DNA of 14,398 nucleotides. Source: Stephanodiscus triporus. Lineage: Eukaryota; Bacillariophyta; Thalassiosirophyceae; Thalassiosirales; Thalassiosiraceae. Under the pieces are notes generated by a model. It saw nothing but the letters and a program-made list of their open reading frames with translations. It searched no databases and was not told the DNA's origin. The position numbers and the translations under genes are program-made. Location: positions 1-14,398 of the forward strand of contig JALLAZ010000525.1 in NCBI GenBank assembly GCA_036939755.1, given 5' to 3'. Shown here in pieces: positions 5,930 through 14,340 of this stretch (position 1 is its first letter; each line of letters begins with the position of its first letter).

Positions 5930-7950
5930 AATTATTTGCTACTGACTCTTGGTTGGCACAGTGGAAGAGTGCCCTGTCGGCAACACACTCGGGGATTATT
6001 TGCCATTAGTTCATAGGCATATCTCAGTGTTTCTAATATACCTCCCCCCCCCAAAGAATAAATCTTGTCCCATGCTACAGGTCGTAAAAACTGCTCTTTC
6101 GCAAAAACTGCTTGCAGGCGCAACTTTACTACGTACGTTGCTAGCAAAATCGTCTTGCCTACACCCACCCACCATGGCATCCGCTGGCTACCGCAGCGAT
6201 ATCCCTCACTACCTACCATGCTCTCCCCTGGCGGAAACGATGGCCGATGGTCTTGGCTGGTTGTTGTATGCTGTTGAGAGTGCAACTATGGCAAGGGCAT
6301 TGTCTAAGTATTAATGGCAATAGCGTGCCATGCGGGCAAGAATGCATAAGCTACACTCTCTACTAAGCTACGCGGACTAATGTATGTAGGAACTACATAT
6401 GGTGTCACGTAGTAATCAGGTATCGTACAACATGCGTACTAGTATGCATGCGTGCGTACTAGTACGCAGGTACCTGTATGTGTGACTTGGCACTCTGTCT
6501 GTTAGGGACTCGGGGTAAGGGTACATTACGTATGTACCCTTGGGGGGGAGTTCCAACAAATGCAACATATGGTACCATTGACAGAGGCTGTACAATGGAC
6601 ATGCCTTGCATCTCCACCACTGCTTCAAATGAGTCTCTGTAGAATTGACACAGATGATTTGAAAGACGAAACGCATTTTTTAAAGTGCCACCGTGAGTAG
6701 ATCCATTTATTTGTAGTGCCTCGTCAACCCATGATTTAGTATTGGGCCTTTAGTATTATTAAAACTCTTATCACTACATGAATGAGACACCCAAATAAAT
6801 TCTACATCGTGACCACCAAAATCTTTCACTTTCAATCCCTCTCGTGATGCATCCAGTAGATGCATTATCTCGGAAAGCCATGCGCATACCCGCTCTTGTA
6901 TCTCAGGATCAAATGGAGTGAATGCATTGCCATAAATGCCTGATATGACTGAGAGGATACATCTGTTGTCCATAGTCAGTGAGTCATCTTCTCTGTTGAT
7001 CATTCATTATCTCCTCCCATTTTTGACGCATCTTCCACTGTCTTCATCTGTGTGCTATTTTCTGCCAATTATGTTGGTGTCAGTGTTTTTGCTGTCTCGT
7101 CCACCGGCATCTTGTCATCAACAAAAGAGTCCACGTGCACATGAGCAATACATAGCTCTGTTGCCCAATGGAAAGCTTGTTGTTGAATACAAAGAGAAAT
7201 GATTTGGGGGGGGAACAATCAGTTTTCAATTGGTCATTAATATTGGGAGGGGAATGATCACTAACTCGACTGATCCAAACAACATAAACAACCTCTCGTT
7301 TATTGTTGAGCAAAACTCTCTTTTTCTTGAACTGGAACAAGGAACTCATCGGCAAATTCACGAAAAGATGATGTCCCAACAAAAAGGAATTCTACTCATC
7401 CCCCAGAATGCAGAATGCCTGCCCTTTATGCCCCGCTAAATTACCAGCAATCAGAAGTGCCTTGTAATCGTCTTCATCGATGCCGAGCCGTTTTGACAGT
7501 TGGGAGGTGTGGTCACAGCTTGGATTGATGGTAAACCAGTACGACTGTGCATCAGACAGTAAGTTGAAGAATCTTGCTATCTGGTCCAAGACTGTCATAG
7601 AGGACTTCGTCATGATAGTCTCTACTGCGCAAACTTCGCGCAGACCTTTGTCAGGGTGTTAAGAATGCACCTCCCCAAATTGCGCAGCAGGGGCAAATTA
7701 TTGGGGAAGCGATTGTGATTGGCCGATCAGGGTATTGATTATTTTAGGACCAATACGGATGAATTTGCTAAGTGTGTCGCACAATTCTTTTCGACGCTGA
7801 AAATGGCAGGGTTCTAAATACTGTTAAGTACTCCTATTTACAAAATTAAGGTCTGGCGGTCATCGTGTCATCTGGGGGGTTGTGGCCAAGCCGTGTTATT
7901 GACCTTTTGCTGAAGGGGAAGAAGTCACTCTAATCAGTCTATGCAGAATT
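5930..7950 (-). pseudogene. Decayed gene relic of unknown family
   Basis: No frame is long, but hand translation of the minus strand gives successive protein-like segments in changing frames. From the upstream end: KELCDTLSKFIRIGPKIIN (near 7785-7730), SSMTVLDQIARFFNLLSD (7613 on), SSFREFADEFLVPVQEKE (about 7370-7320), EVVYVVWISRVSDHSPP (about 7290), AFHWATELCIAHVHVDSF (about 7170), the 98-residue frame 7003-6707 (containing GNAFTPFDPEIQERVCAWLS), then SWVDEALQINGSTHGG through a segment containing MVPYVAFVGTPPQGYIR that stops at 6461-6459. Further pieces run to about 5930. Frame changes and single stops separate the segments; a 14-bp duplication at 6735-6757 explains one. A TTTTCAG-type acceptor near 7800 could mean that some breaks are introns. 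I recognise no domain. A dead transposon gene is possible. Confidence 0.45.
6434..6467. repeat. Two copies of a CTAG-centred palindrome, 20 bp apart
   Basis: GCGTACTAGTATGC at 6434-6447 and the perfect 14-bp palindrome GCGTACTAGTACGC at 6454-6467, separated by ATGCGT. The stop codon of the last segment of the decayed minus-strand gene lies inside the second copy. Function unknown. Confidence 0.7.
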
Positions 7951-8032
7951 GGCAGAGTGAATCTCTTTTGGGTGTGTACCATACCGTTATTCGTCCAAAA
8001 GAGTGCCTCTTCAAATAAACGATCAAGGCCAC

Positions 8033-9538
8033 TCAAACACGAAGGAACTTATAACAGTCATCATTATTCCTGCACATGTGCTGAAATTGGATCGGAGTAT
8101 TATCACGCAACGCCCGTCTCATTTTCCTCTGTCTCCCCATATTCAAGCCCTCCTTGTTTGACAATGGAACCAACGCGTTGCCGCGATCGTCGACGACCCA
8201 TCCGCCGCCCCCCTCGCCTCCGTTCCTTCCTCCTCGATGTCGAATGATCTCGTCTGTCAGGGCATCCGCGATCTCCTTCCGAATGGGAACATCGTCCGTG
8301 CCATCATCAACATACGTCCCGAAGAGCGAGGGGAAGAATTCGATCCCGGTCACGGCCTCCAGGTCCGTCAGCCTCACCACGTGATCCGCCAATCGAATGC
8401 CACGGGGGGCATCGTCGTCGTTGCTGCCGCCGCCGCCGCCGCCGAGGTCCGAATTGGGAAGGACGAATGCGGCGAACCGTCTCAGCGACGCCGCCGTCTC
8501 TGCCGTTGTCATCGCGTCGGGATCCCCACCCTTCGCTTCCGACGATCCTCCCGACGAAGTCGCGTCGACGGAATCATTTTTTCCCGCCGACGACGCGCCG
8601 TCGTCGACCACGACCACGACCTTGTAGAAATGGGTGGGAACCGCGACCAGGGACGGCGGCCTGCCGATGCCCTCGTAGGAGTATCGATAGGCCCTTCCCT
8701 CGCCATCGCTCTCGCGCTCGCCGCCCGCGACGACGTCGCCCCTCGCGGGAGGAGCGACACGGGGCAACCACAGCGGGCCGGTGACCACCCAGGTCTGGAC
8801 GCCACGACCGTTGCCGTCCGCCGCGTCCCCCCCCGCCAACCCCTTCCCCGCCTCCCTCCGCACGAATTCCTCCAGTCGGAGCCATATCGAACGGTTGAAC
8901 CTCGGAACCTGCGGGGAGACGTTGGTCAGCGCGAAGGTGTCGTCCACCCTCGTCCTCCTCCCGTCGTCGTCTTCGTCGTCGTCGTATCCCCTCGCGAAGT
9001 CCGCCGCCGGGGCGAGGTGACCGCGATCGTATCCCGAATGACGATAGTGAGAATTCCTCGACCGGTGGTATGGACTCAGGGACTTCTCCTCGCGGAAGCG
9101 CAGCCCGTCCCGCAGTCGCGGTCGCGACGGCGGCGGCGGCGACGACGAGGTCCGATCGAGGCGCGCGGTGGCGTCGGGTGACACGAGGCGCTCGACGACG
9201 TAGAGGGGATTCTTCGTCCTGCCGTCGAACGCGATCGCGAGGTCGTCGTTCGGTACGAAGATCCGCACGGGTGGCGACGGCAGCATCGTGCCGATCGCAG
9301 TCGTCGTTGTCGTCGTTGTCGTCGTTGTCGTCGTTGTCGTCTTCGTCGTCGTCGTTCGGCGGGATGTGCTAGCGCTGGCCGCGTCCTCGCCCTCCCTCCT
9401 CTCGCCGCTCGCTCCTTCCACGATCCTCGCCGGTCGGGACTCGGACGATCGAAGAAGGAGGATCCAGGCGGACGCCGTCGCCGCAGCCCCGAGGCAGAAC
9501 GATGCCGAATGGGTTAACCATCCGGGGAGAGGGGGCAT
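8033..9538 (-). CDS. DNA/RNA non-specific endonuclease, EndoG/NUC1 type
   Basis: A 501-residue uninterrupted frame from ATG at 9538. EndoG-type enzymes are magnesium-dependent beta-beta-alpha-metal nucleases, normally in the mitochondrial intermembrane space, and act in mitochondrial DNA turnover and cell death. Residues 10-29 form one hydrophobic segment, as in the N-terminal anchor of EndoG, with an Arg/Ser-rich stretch after it and a poly-Thr run at 62-80 (one Lys). The catalytic part starts near 90: YDRGHLAPAADF holds the DRGH motif (171-174, His174 general base), and TNVSPQVPRFNRSIWLRLE follows at 205-223, where Asn215 is the expected metal ligand. VVTGPLWLP and PTHFYKVVV are later family strands, and FFPSLFG ends the fold. 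Gly-, Ser- and Asp-rich inserts break the domain, making it longer than the usual ~300 residues. The last 35 residues, with two Cys, are not typical of EndoG. Neighbour at the 5' side: a divergent thioredoxin-like gene. Confidence 0.9.
   Translation of the reverse strand: MPPLPGWLTHSASFCLGAAATASAWILLLRSSESRPARIVEGASGERREGEDAASASTSRRTTTTKTTTTTTTTTTTTTTAIGTMLPSPPVRIFVPNDDLAIAFDGRTKNPLYVVERLVSPDATARLDRTSSSPPPPSRPRLRDGLRFREEKSLSPYHRSRNSHYRHSGYDRGHLAPAADFARGYDDDEDDDGRRTRVDDTFALTNVSPQVPRFNRSIWLRLEEFVRREAGKGLAGGDAADGNGRGVQTWVVTGPLWLPRVAPPARGDVVAGGERESDGEGRAYRYSYEGIGRPPSLVAVPTHFYKVVVVVDDGASSAGKNDSVDATSSGGSSEAKGGDPDAMTTAETAASLRRFAAFVLPNSDLGGGGGGSNDDDAPRGIRLADHVVRLTDLEAVTGIEFFPSLFGTYVDDGTDDVPIRKEIADALTDEIIRHRGGRNGGEGGGGWVVDDRGNALVPLSNKEGLNMGRQRKMRRALRDNTPIQFQHMCRNNDDCYKFLRV
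9300..9357. repeat. GTCGTT hexanucleotide-like tract encoding poly-Thr
   Basis: Repeated GTCGTCGTT units on the plus strand; on the minus strand they are ACG/ACA/ACGAC codons in the Thr frame of the EndoG-type nuclease (residues 62-80). Frame is kept, unlike the related tract in the kinase relic. Confidence 0.85.
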
Positions 9539-9788
9539 TGGAATGACTACACACTGACCTCTCTGTGGTTAGGGTTCTATCCTACTACAACATACGTTTT
9601 ACTCTACGTATTATCTACCAGTAGAAGTATTGTATGTATTCTACATCGTTTGGCCGCCGCCCCCACAACATAGAGAGAGTACGCACGATACTCCTTTCGT
9701 AACACTTCGCGCAGCGCATGAGAGGCAAGGGGGGGGCGCAAGACACACCAGGGTTTCTGGGCAACAAGGCGGAAAACAAAAATCAGTC
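9539..9788. promoter_or_regulatory. Shared upstream region of two divergent genes
   Basis: The EndoG-type nuclease starts at 9538 on the minus strand and the thioredoxin-like gene at 9789 (or 10014) on the plus strand, so both must be transcribed from this interval of 250-475 bp. It has AT-rich stretches with TACGTATTATCTACC and TATGTATTCTAC near 9600-9645, but no clear TATA box. A bidirectional promoter is inferred from the arrangement. Confidence 0.5.
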
Positions 9789-11358
9789 ATGCCCGCGAGC
9801 TGCGTGCCGCGCAAGCGTGACGCCGTCGCTCATCCTCCTCCTGCGGCCAGCGTTCGTCGCTATCGCGCGGTTCTCGTCATCGTCACTCTGCTCTGCCCTC
9901 CCGATCTCCGTCCTATTTCCAGATCCAGGGTAATCGAAACGTCATTTGTTGTCGGTCTCGTGAATGTAGCTCCGATTGCTAGACCACCATTTTTTAACTC
10001 CCCCGATGCAACGATGGCCGAATCACTTCATGCCAAAACGTCCGATGCTCGATCCGATTCGACATTAATATCGACGGAATCGTCACCGCAAGATACTGCG
10101 ATAGATGAAACGACAAGATCCGCTCTTCAGACGACCCGCACAACCGATGAGCAAGCACCCTCCCCCCAAAATGGCAGACAATTCCAACGCAAGGGAGTGT
10201 GGATGCCGCCCTCCCAAAACCCTGGGAAAATATTTTCCATCCAGCAGCCTCAGGATTTGTTGGATTTTGTTATCGAGGATGAACGATTGAGCGTAGGTGA
10301 GTCGATTCATGAGCTAATGTTATCATATTCACTGTCCAGCATCTAATTTTTTTTGTCGCGAAATTTACGTCAATGAATTGTTAGTTAAAGTCTACGCTAG
10401 CTGGTGCAAAACGTGCCAAGTCTTCGACATGCGCTATCGAAGATTGGCCTCGCAATTCGGAGATGATCACTCCCCAGAAGGCAGGTTTGGTCAAATTTCC
10501 AAAAAAGGCCGGGCTAGATTTGCTGAGATGCAATACGACAATCCGAACAATAAAGAAATGTGCCAATTACTGAATGCCACGAAGCTGCCATACATTTTAA
10601 TGTACAAGGGATCAAAAGGAAAGGTGAATGAATTTCAGTGTAATCCGTCCGAATTCCAAATTTTGATTGATGCCGTGAATGAGTTAGCAGATCCCGCTGT
10701 TGTTATGGATGATAATTCAAAAGAAAACAAAAGGTCGGAAATTGTTGATGAATTGGAAGTTACTGATACCTTGAATGCGACAACAACATCAGAAGCAGCA
10801 ACCGCTCAAGAGCTGTCGCGGACGGAAGTTGAGACGATAGATGGACTCAAGCAACAATTAGTAAAAGAATCGGCTGAGAAATTCGAGATGTTTGAAGTAT
10901 TAAAGGCGCAGATCGAATATGATAAGGGATACATCCTGAAACTAGAAACCGGCATAGAGACACAACGATCCATGCTTGAAGTTAAGGATGGCGAATTATC
11001 CACCCTGCAGTCCGTATTGAAGTCAAAAGAAAAGAAAATTGAATCACTCACTGCTCAACTCAGTCAACAGCAAGAGGAAAATCAATGCGCAAAGCGAGAA
11101 CTCTCTCAACTAAATAACAGAGTATATGAAGTTGAGAGTACCATCGCCTCTCTCGAGCTAGAGTCATCCGTCAACAAAAAAACAGCACAGGTCAAAGAAC
11201 GGCAATTGCTGCAACAGATGGAGGAATGGGAGAAGTTGAAAAGCTCTTACGAAAAGGAGAGGAGCAGTCTCAGACAGTTGGCATTGCTGGGAATCAAGCG
11301 TGTAGGGAGAGGGGCAAGGTATTTACTTTTGAGGCTAAGGCGAAAGAGAATCGATTAA
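9789..11358 (+). CDS. Thioredoxin-fold protein with long coiled coil and basic C-terminal helix (two exons)
   Basis: Exon 1 (9789-10296) and exon 2 (10385-11358) join in phase to give VVKVYASWCKTC across the junction. Counting from the inner ATG at 10014 (good A-3/G+4 context) the product has 418 residues, with the redox motif WCKTC at 101-105 and the family's cis-Pro in TKLPYILMY (Pro163). A Trx fold spans about 80-200, a heptad-rich coiled coil about 241-392, and the last 26 residues are Leu- and Arg-rich (RYLLLRLRRKR). From the upstream ATG at 9789 it would have 493 residues with a hydrophobic stretch (AVLVIVTLLCPP) that could be a targeting signal, so plastid or ER import is possible. A 53-bp in-phase intron at 9930-9982 would give another N-terminus. 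The Cys pair implies disulfide exchange with a partner; the coiled coil suggests dimerisation or tethering. Start uncertain, rest secure. Confidence 0.8.
10297..10384 (+). other. GT-AG spliceosomal intron, 88 nt
   Basis: Donor GTGAGT at 10297 and acceptor TTGTTAG ending at 10384. The intron carries in-frame stops, and its removal joins GTA G and TT AAA to restore the conserved strand before WCKTC. This is the best evidence in the window for a eukaryotic origin. Confidence 0.85.
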
Positions 11359-11396
11359 ACTTGTGGTTTGTGCAACTTAAGGTATAATCTAGTACA

Positions 11397-11402
11397 AATA
11401 AA
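11397..11402 (+). terminator. Candidate poly(A) signal AATAAA
   Basis: AATAAA lies 39 bases after the stop of the thioredoxin-like gene, in AT-rich sequence, at a usual distance for 3'-end processing. Confidence 0.45.
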
Positions 11403-12546
11403 TTAAGAACAATTCACGTGTCTCCAGATAAAACTGGTAAACACCTCCTCTGTAAGTGTTTTCACTAAAAGTTGCCTGAAAGTGATAGTAACAAACCTCT
11501 GAGTGATTGAACAAGCAACACAGTGTAAGGAAGAATTCTGTAGGAGGGGGAGTATCAACACATTGCAAATTGTTATTATATGGGCAGGTAAAAGGGGAGT
11601 AGAAAATGCAACAACCAGTCCTAGATAGCTTTGTTACTTATTTATTGATATGATTGCCATGGAGTTCATGTGTGGATTATTATGTATGAATATGCTTAAA
11701 AGTAAAAGTACGCAACATTGACTGCATAGATATATTGTACCCCATTTGCTTAGGGACAAATGCTTAGTGTGCTCCTACAAAACAAGAGTTGAAATTGGAA
11801 TAGTAGTTTACTGTATCTGTTGAAAGCTGTCAAATGTTGATTCACATTTAAATGCAACTTTTCAACTCTATTTTACAGATCGACAGCTAGTGGTGTACAT
11901 AGCTATGCACAAGTTTTTTTAGCTTTGAAGTCATACATGTACATGATAATGGATGCCAGCCATGGACGAAGGCAGCAAAAGCAATGCAATGACACAAGAC
12001 TATGCTCCATCAGATGCATGGCATGGAAAGAGACAATGGAGAGCTGGGCTTACCTAAGGACACGACTACAAAGAAGATTGTTGCAACTGATCGAAAAGAT
12101 TGCCATGAGCAGATGCGCTTGGGTTACAATATGGGCATACTGAATAAGTAGGATGATGGCTCGCAATGACAAGATAATGATGCATGCTTACACCAATGGG
12201 CAAGACGTAACACAGAAAACTCTCTTATGCACTGAATGGCACAACAACGAGGAAGGGGGTGATGATGGTGGGGCGGGTGGGCACCACCTCCCAAGTACAT
12301 AGGACAAAACATCTTGCAGTATGTGAATCGCTTACTTTTTTTGCTACTAACTCACTCTTTTTGCTTAAATAAATTTAACTACAATAGGTAGTCCACAAAC
12401 ACAACTCGAAGTATGTACGTACTGAGGGATTTTAAGGGGGCTGGTCCCCTATTCCTCTTTTTCCAGGAAAAAAGAAAAAAGATAGGTTTTTGTATGTAGG
12501 AAATATAGATAGACTGAACCAAAATGGAGCTGGAAACCCCACCCCC
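11403..12546. other. AT-rich intergenic region with a possible short gene relic
   Basis: Mostly AT-rich sequence with no domain. At 11962-12057 (+) a frame from ATG gives MDEGSKSNAMTQDYAPSDAW, and in a second frame ending at 12151 the sequence GELGLPKDTTTKKIVATDRK follows, so a frameshifted relic is possible. An imperfect hairpin TTTTTCC-A-GGAAAAA is at 12458-12472. Nothing else to report. Confidence 0.3.
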
Positions 12547-12596
12547 CTCTCTAACTATCTACTCTATCTACTCTACCTACTCTAACTACTCTAGAT
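12547..12596. repeat. CTCTA/TCTA microsatellite-like tract
   Basis: Irregular tandem CTAACTA, TCTACTC and TACCTAC units, all pyrimidine plus A on the plus strand. Confidence 0.8.
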
Positions 12597-12603
12597 AAAA
12601 GCT

Positions 12604-12622
12604 TATGCTGAGGCTCAGCATA
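12604..12622. repeat. 19-bp palindrome with 9-bp arms
   Basis: TATGCTGAG-G-CTCAGCATA, a perfect inverted repeat around one base, immediately after the microsatellite. It could be an operator-like site or a hairpin; there is no evidence for either. Confidence 0.75.
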
Positions 12623-13402
12623 GATATACCTGTTTCGTAAAGCCAACTGGTAGATTAGATAGTAGGCGTGCGTGGGGCATATCCACCAGCTCCCTCTCAC
12701 ACGGCGGTAAGCTTGGATAGTTGCTCACGACTATGCTCCCGAGTCCTCCGTTCCCAGGGGCATCCGCAGACAATGCTGACAATTGGGAGGATTGCAGGAT
12801 GGCGTTGAAAAGGGAGGATGTGTTGTCCCTTTGCGTACTTCCTCCCCAGATTGTTGGGACCATCCATGTCTTCCTTGATGGACATTGTGAAGTCACCGGA
12901 GCAGTAATTCTCCTGCCTCCGGACGGCAGCGCCCATCCAACCCTAGTTGGAGAGAAGTGACGGCCCGTCAACACTCATCGCATTCAAGAAGATTGCCGCC
13001 GTCACCGCCGCCTTCACCGTCGTCATTGAGAGGATAGACGATGCTTTGCAAGAGAGAAGATGATGGTTCGAACTACCGAGATTTTTGGAATAGTGCATAC
13101 CATGATCACGACGTACTTATTCCATTACATCTGAATTAACAAACAATGAGATTACAATGGACCGCCTCTGTGCGGCTGGATCAGATCCATCAACGTCAGG
13201 GATTCGAGTACAATGGGACACCTCTCGACTTGGCCGTACGATGCATTCTTCGGGCTTCAGGAAGTCGGACACAGTAGGAGTGTGACAACTGATCCTCGTA
13301 TTGAAGACAACGACGTTGAGACCGATCGAGGAGGAGGTGGATGATGACGATGACACCCTTGTCTGGGTAATTCCCAGTTCGCAGGCGCAGCGTTTTCAGT
13401 GG
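12623..13402. other. Region with overlapping weak frames
   Basis: Several frames are open on both strands at 12615-12974. On the minus strand two of them in succession look most protein-like: DFTMSIKEDMDGPNNLGRKY, then (shifted) SSLFNAILQSSQLSALSADA, both then continuing toward 12615. The plus strand frame to 12960 is also open (PPQIVGTIHVFLDGHCEV). No family is recognisable, so at best it is a frameshifted relic. The remainder (12975-13402) shows nothing but CCG/TCACCG-rich patches. Confidence 0.25.
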
Positions 13403-13470
13403 CCTAAATTTTTGGTGATGATGATGAGCAGTGCCCCGCCATGGCGTTGAATCACCTAAATTTTTGGTGA
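13403..13470. repeat. Duplicated 16-bp motif CCTAAATTTTTGGTGA
   Basis: Exact copies at 13403-13418 and 13455-13470, 52 bp apart. The second is extended to a small hairpin (TCACC ... GGTGA). They lie about 90-160 bp before the start codon of the next gene. Confidence 0.8.
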
Positions 13471-13560
13471 GGGGCCAATCTGTGTGTGACTGAAGAAAAA
13501 CCAACTCTTCAACACACACCACCCATCCTACTACCCCATCTATCACCACTCACATCACCC

Positions 13561-14340
13561 ATGTCTACTCCACCACCACCCCAATCACAGCTTGACCTGT
13601 CTACTCTCCTCACTACACTTCTCAGCAACATTGATCCTACTTCCCTCAACAACATCCTCACCACCACTGATCCAAATGCCCGAGCCATCCTTCTACAACA
13701 ATCCCTTACCCAAAACCCCCTCCCAACGTACCAACACACCTCACCCTCTCCTCTTACTCCAATATCCCCTTCGACAACAACAATAACTATGGATTCACCT
13801 TCCATACTTTGCACCGATACCACCACTGATGATGACCCTGAAGACGAGTACATCCTCTCCCAATCCAACCTCCTCCCTCCTTCCCCTTCCAAACCTCCAT
13901 TATCCACCTCACGTATCAACTCTTCCACCGGTATTATCACGTCCTACCTCGAAGAACAACGAACTTCTCAAGAAAATGATATTGCTTTCCAGACTCGTCG
14001 TCTCCATGATGGGCGCGTTTATACCCACGCTGATGCCAACAAACGCCTTCACGTTGTCCTCAAGATTGCCATGCCTGCCGATGCCAATTCAGACCAAGCC
14101 CCAACTATTTCCACCCTCAAACCAGTTGTTGACGCCATCATCAATTACCTATCCTTCTCGTTCCAAGTTGACATTGTCGCCTTCTTCAACTATGATAAGC
14201 CTCTCAATAATACTACAAGAACCTCCAGCACTTATTTCAGCTTCGTTTATCTTTCTCCACATTCAACTCAAGACCGTACTAAAAACGTCTTCAGCCACAA
14301 ATACTCCCTCCTCTATGCACGACTCGCCGATCTCTTATAA
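13561..14340 (+). CDS. Pro/Thr/Ser-rich protein of unknown family, possibly the first part of a retroelement
   Basis: 259 residues from ATG at 13561; an in-frame TGA at 13468 bounds the frame upstream. Residues 1-130 are low in complexity (Ser, Thr, Pro, Leu) with an acidic DDDPEDE patch. From about 145 (EEQRTSQENDIAFQTRRLHD) to the end the composition is that of a folded domain, with RLHVVLKIAMPADANS and VDAIINYLSFSFQVDIVAFF. The coding strand is strikingly purine-poor, unlike the neighbouring genes. After the TAA at 14338-14340 an overlapping frame continues as ITSNQALRNIPTLPPITKFL to the window end, so the stop may come from a frameshift. I recognise no family; a retroelement gag-like product is only a guess. 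It lies at the window's right edge and is probably incomplete. Confidence 0.45.
   Translation: MSTPPPPQSQLDLSTLLTTLLSNIDPTSLNNILTTTDPNARAILLQQSLTQNPLPTYQHTSPSPLTPISPSTTTITMDSPSILCTDTTTDDDPEDEYILSQSNLLPPSPSKPPLSTSRINSSTGIITSYLEEQRTSQENDIAFQTRRLHDGRVYTHADANKRLHVVLKIAMPADANSDQAPTISTLKPVVDAIINYLSFSFQVDIVAFFNYDKPLNNTTRTSSTYFSFVYLSPHSTQDRTKNVFSHKYSLLYARLADLL

Noticed and set aside
6140..6175. GVGKT in a minus-strand frame, resembling a P-loop
   Set aside because: It lacks the GxxxxGK(S/T) spacing, and another frame over the same bases is more protein-like.
8237..9181. Plus-strand 314-residue frame opposite the nuclease
   Set aside because: Arg/Val-rich translation of the GC-rich antisense strand; the minus strand carries DRGH and the conserved Asn.
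13040..13090. GGTTCGAACTACC, resembling a tRNA B box
   Set aside because: No A box or foldable cloverleaf upstream.
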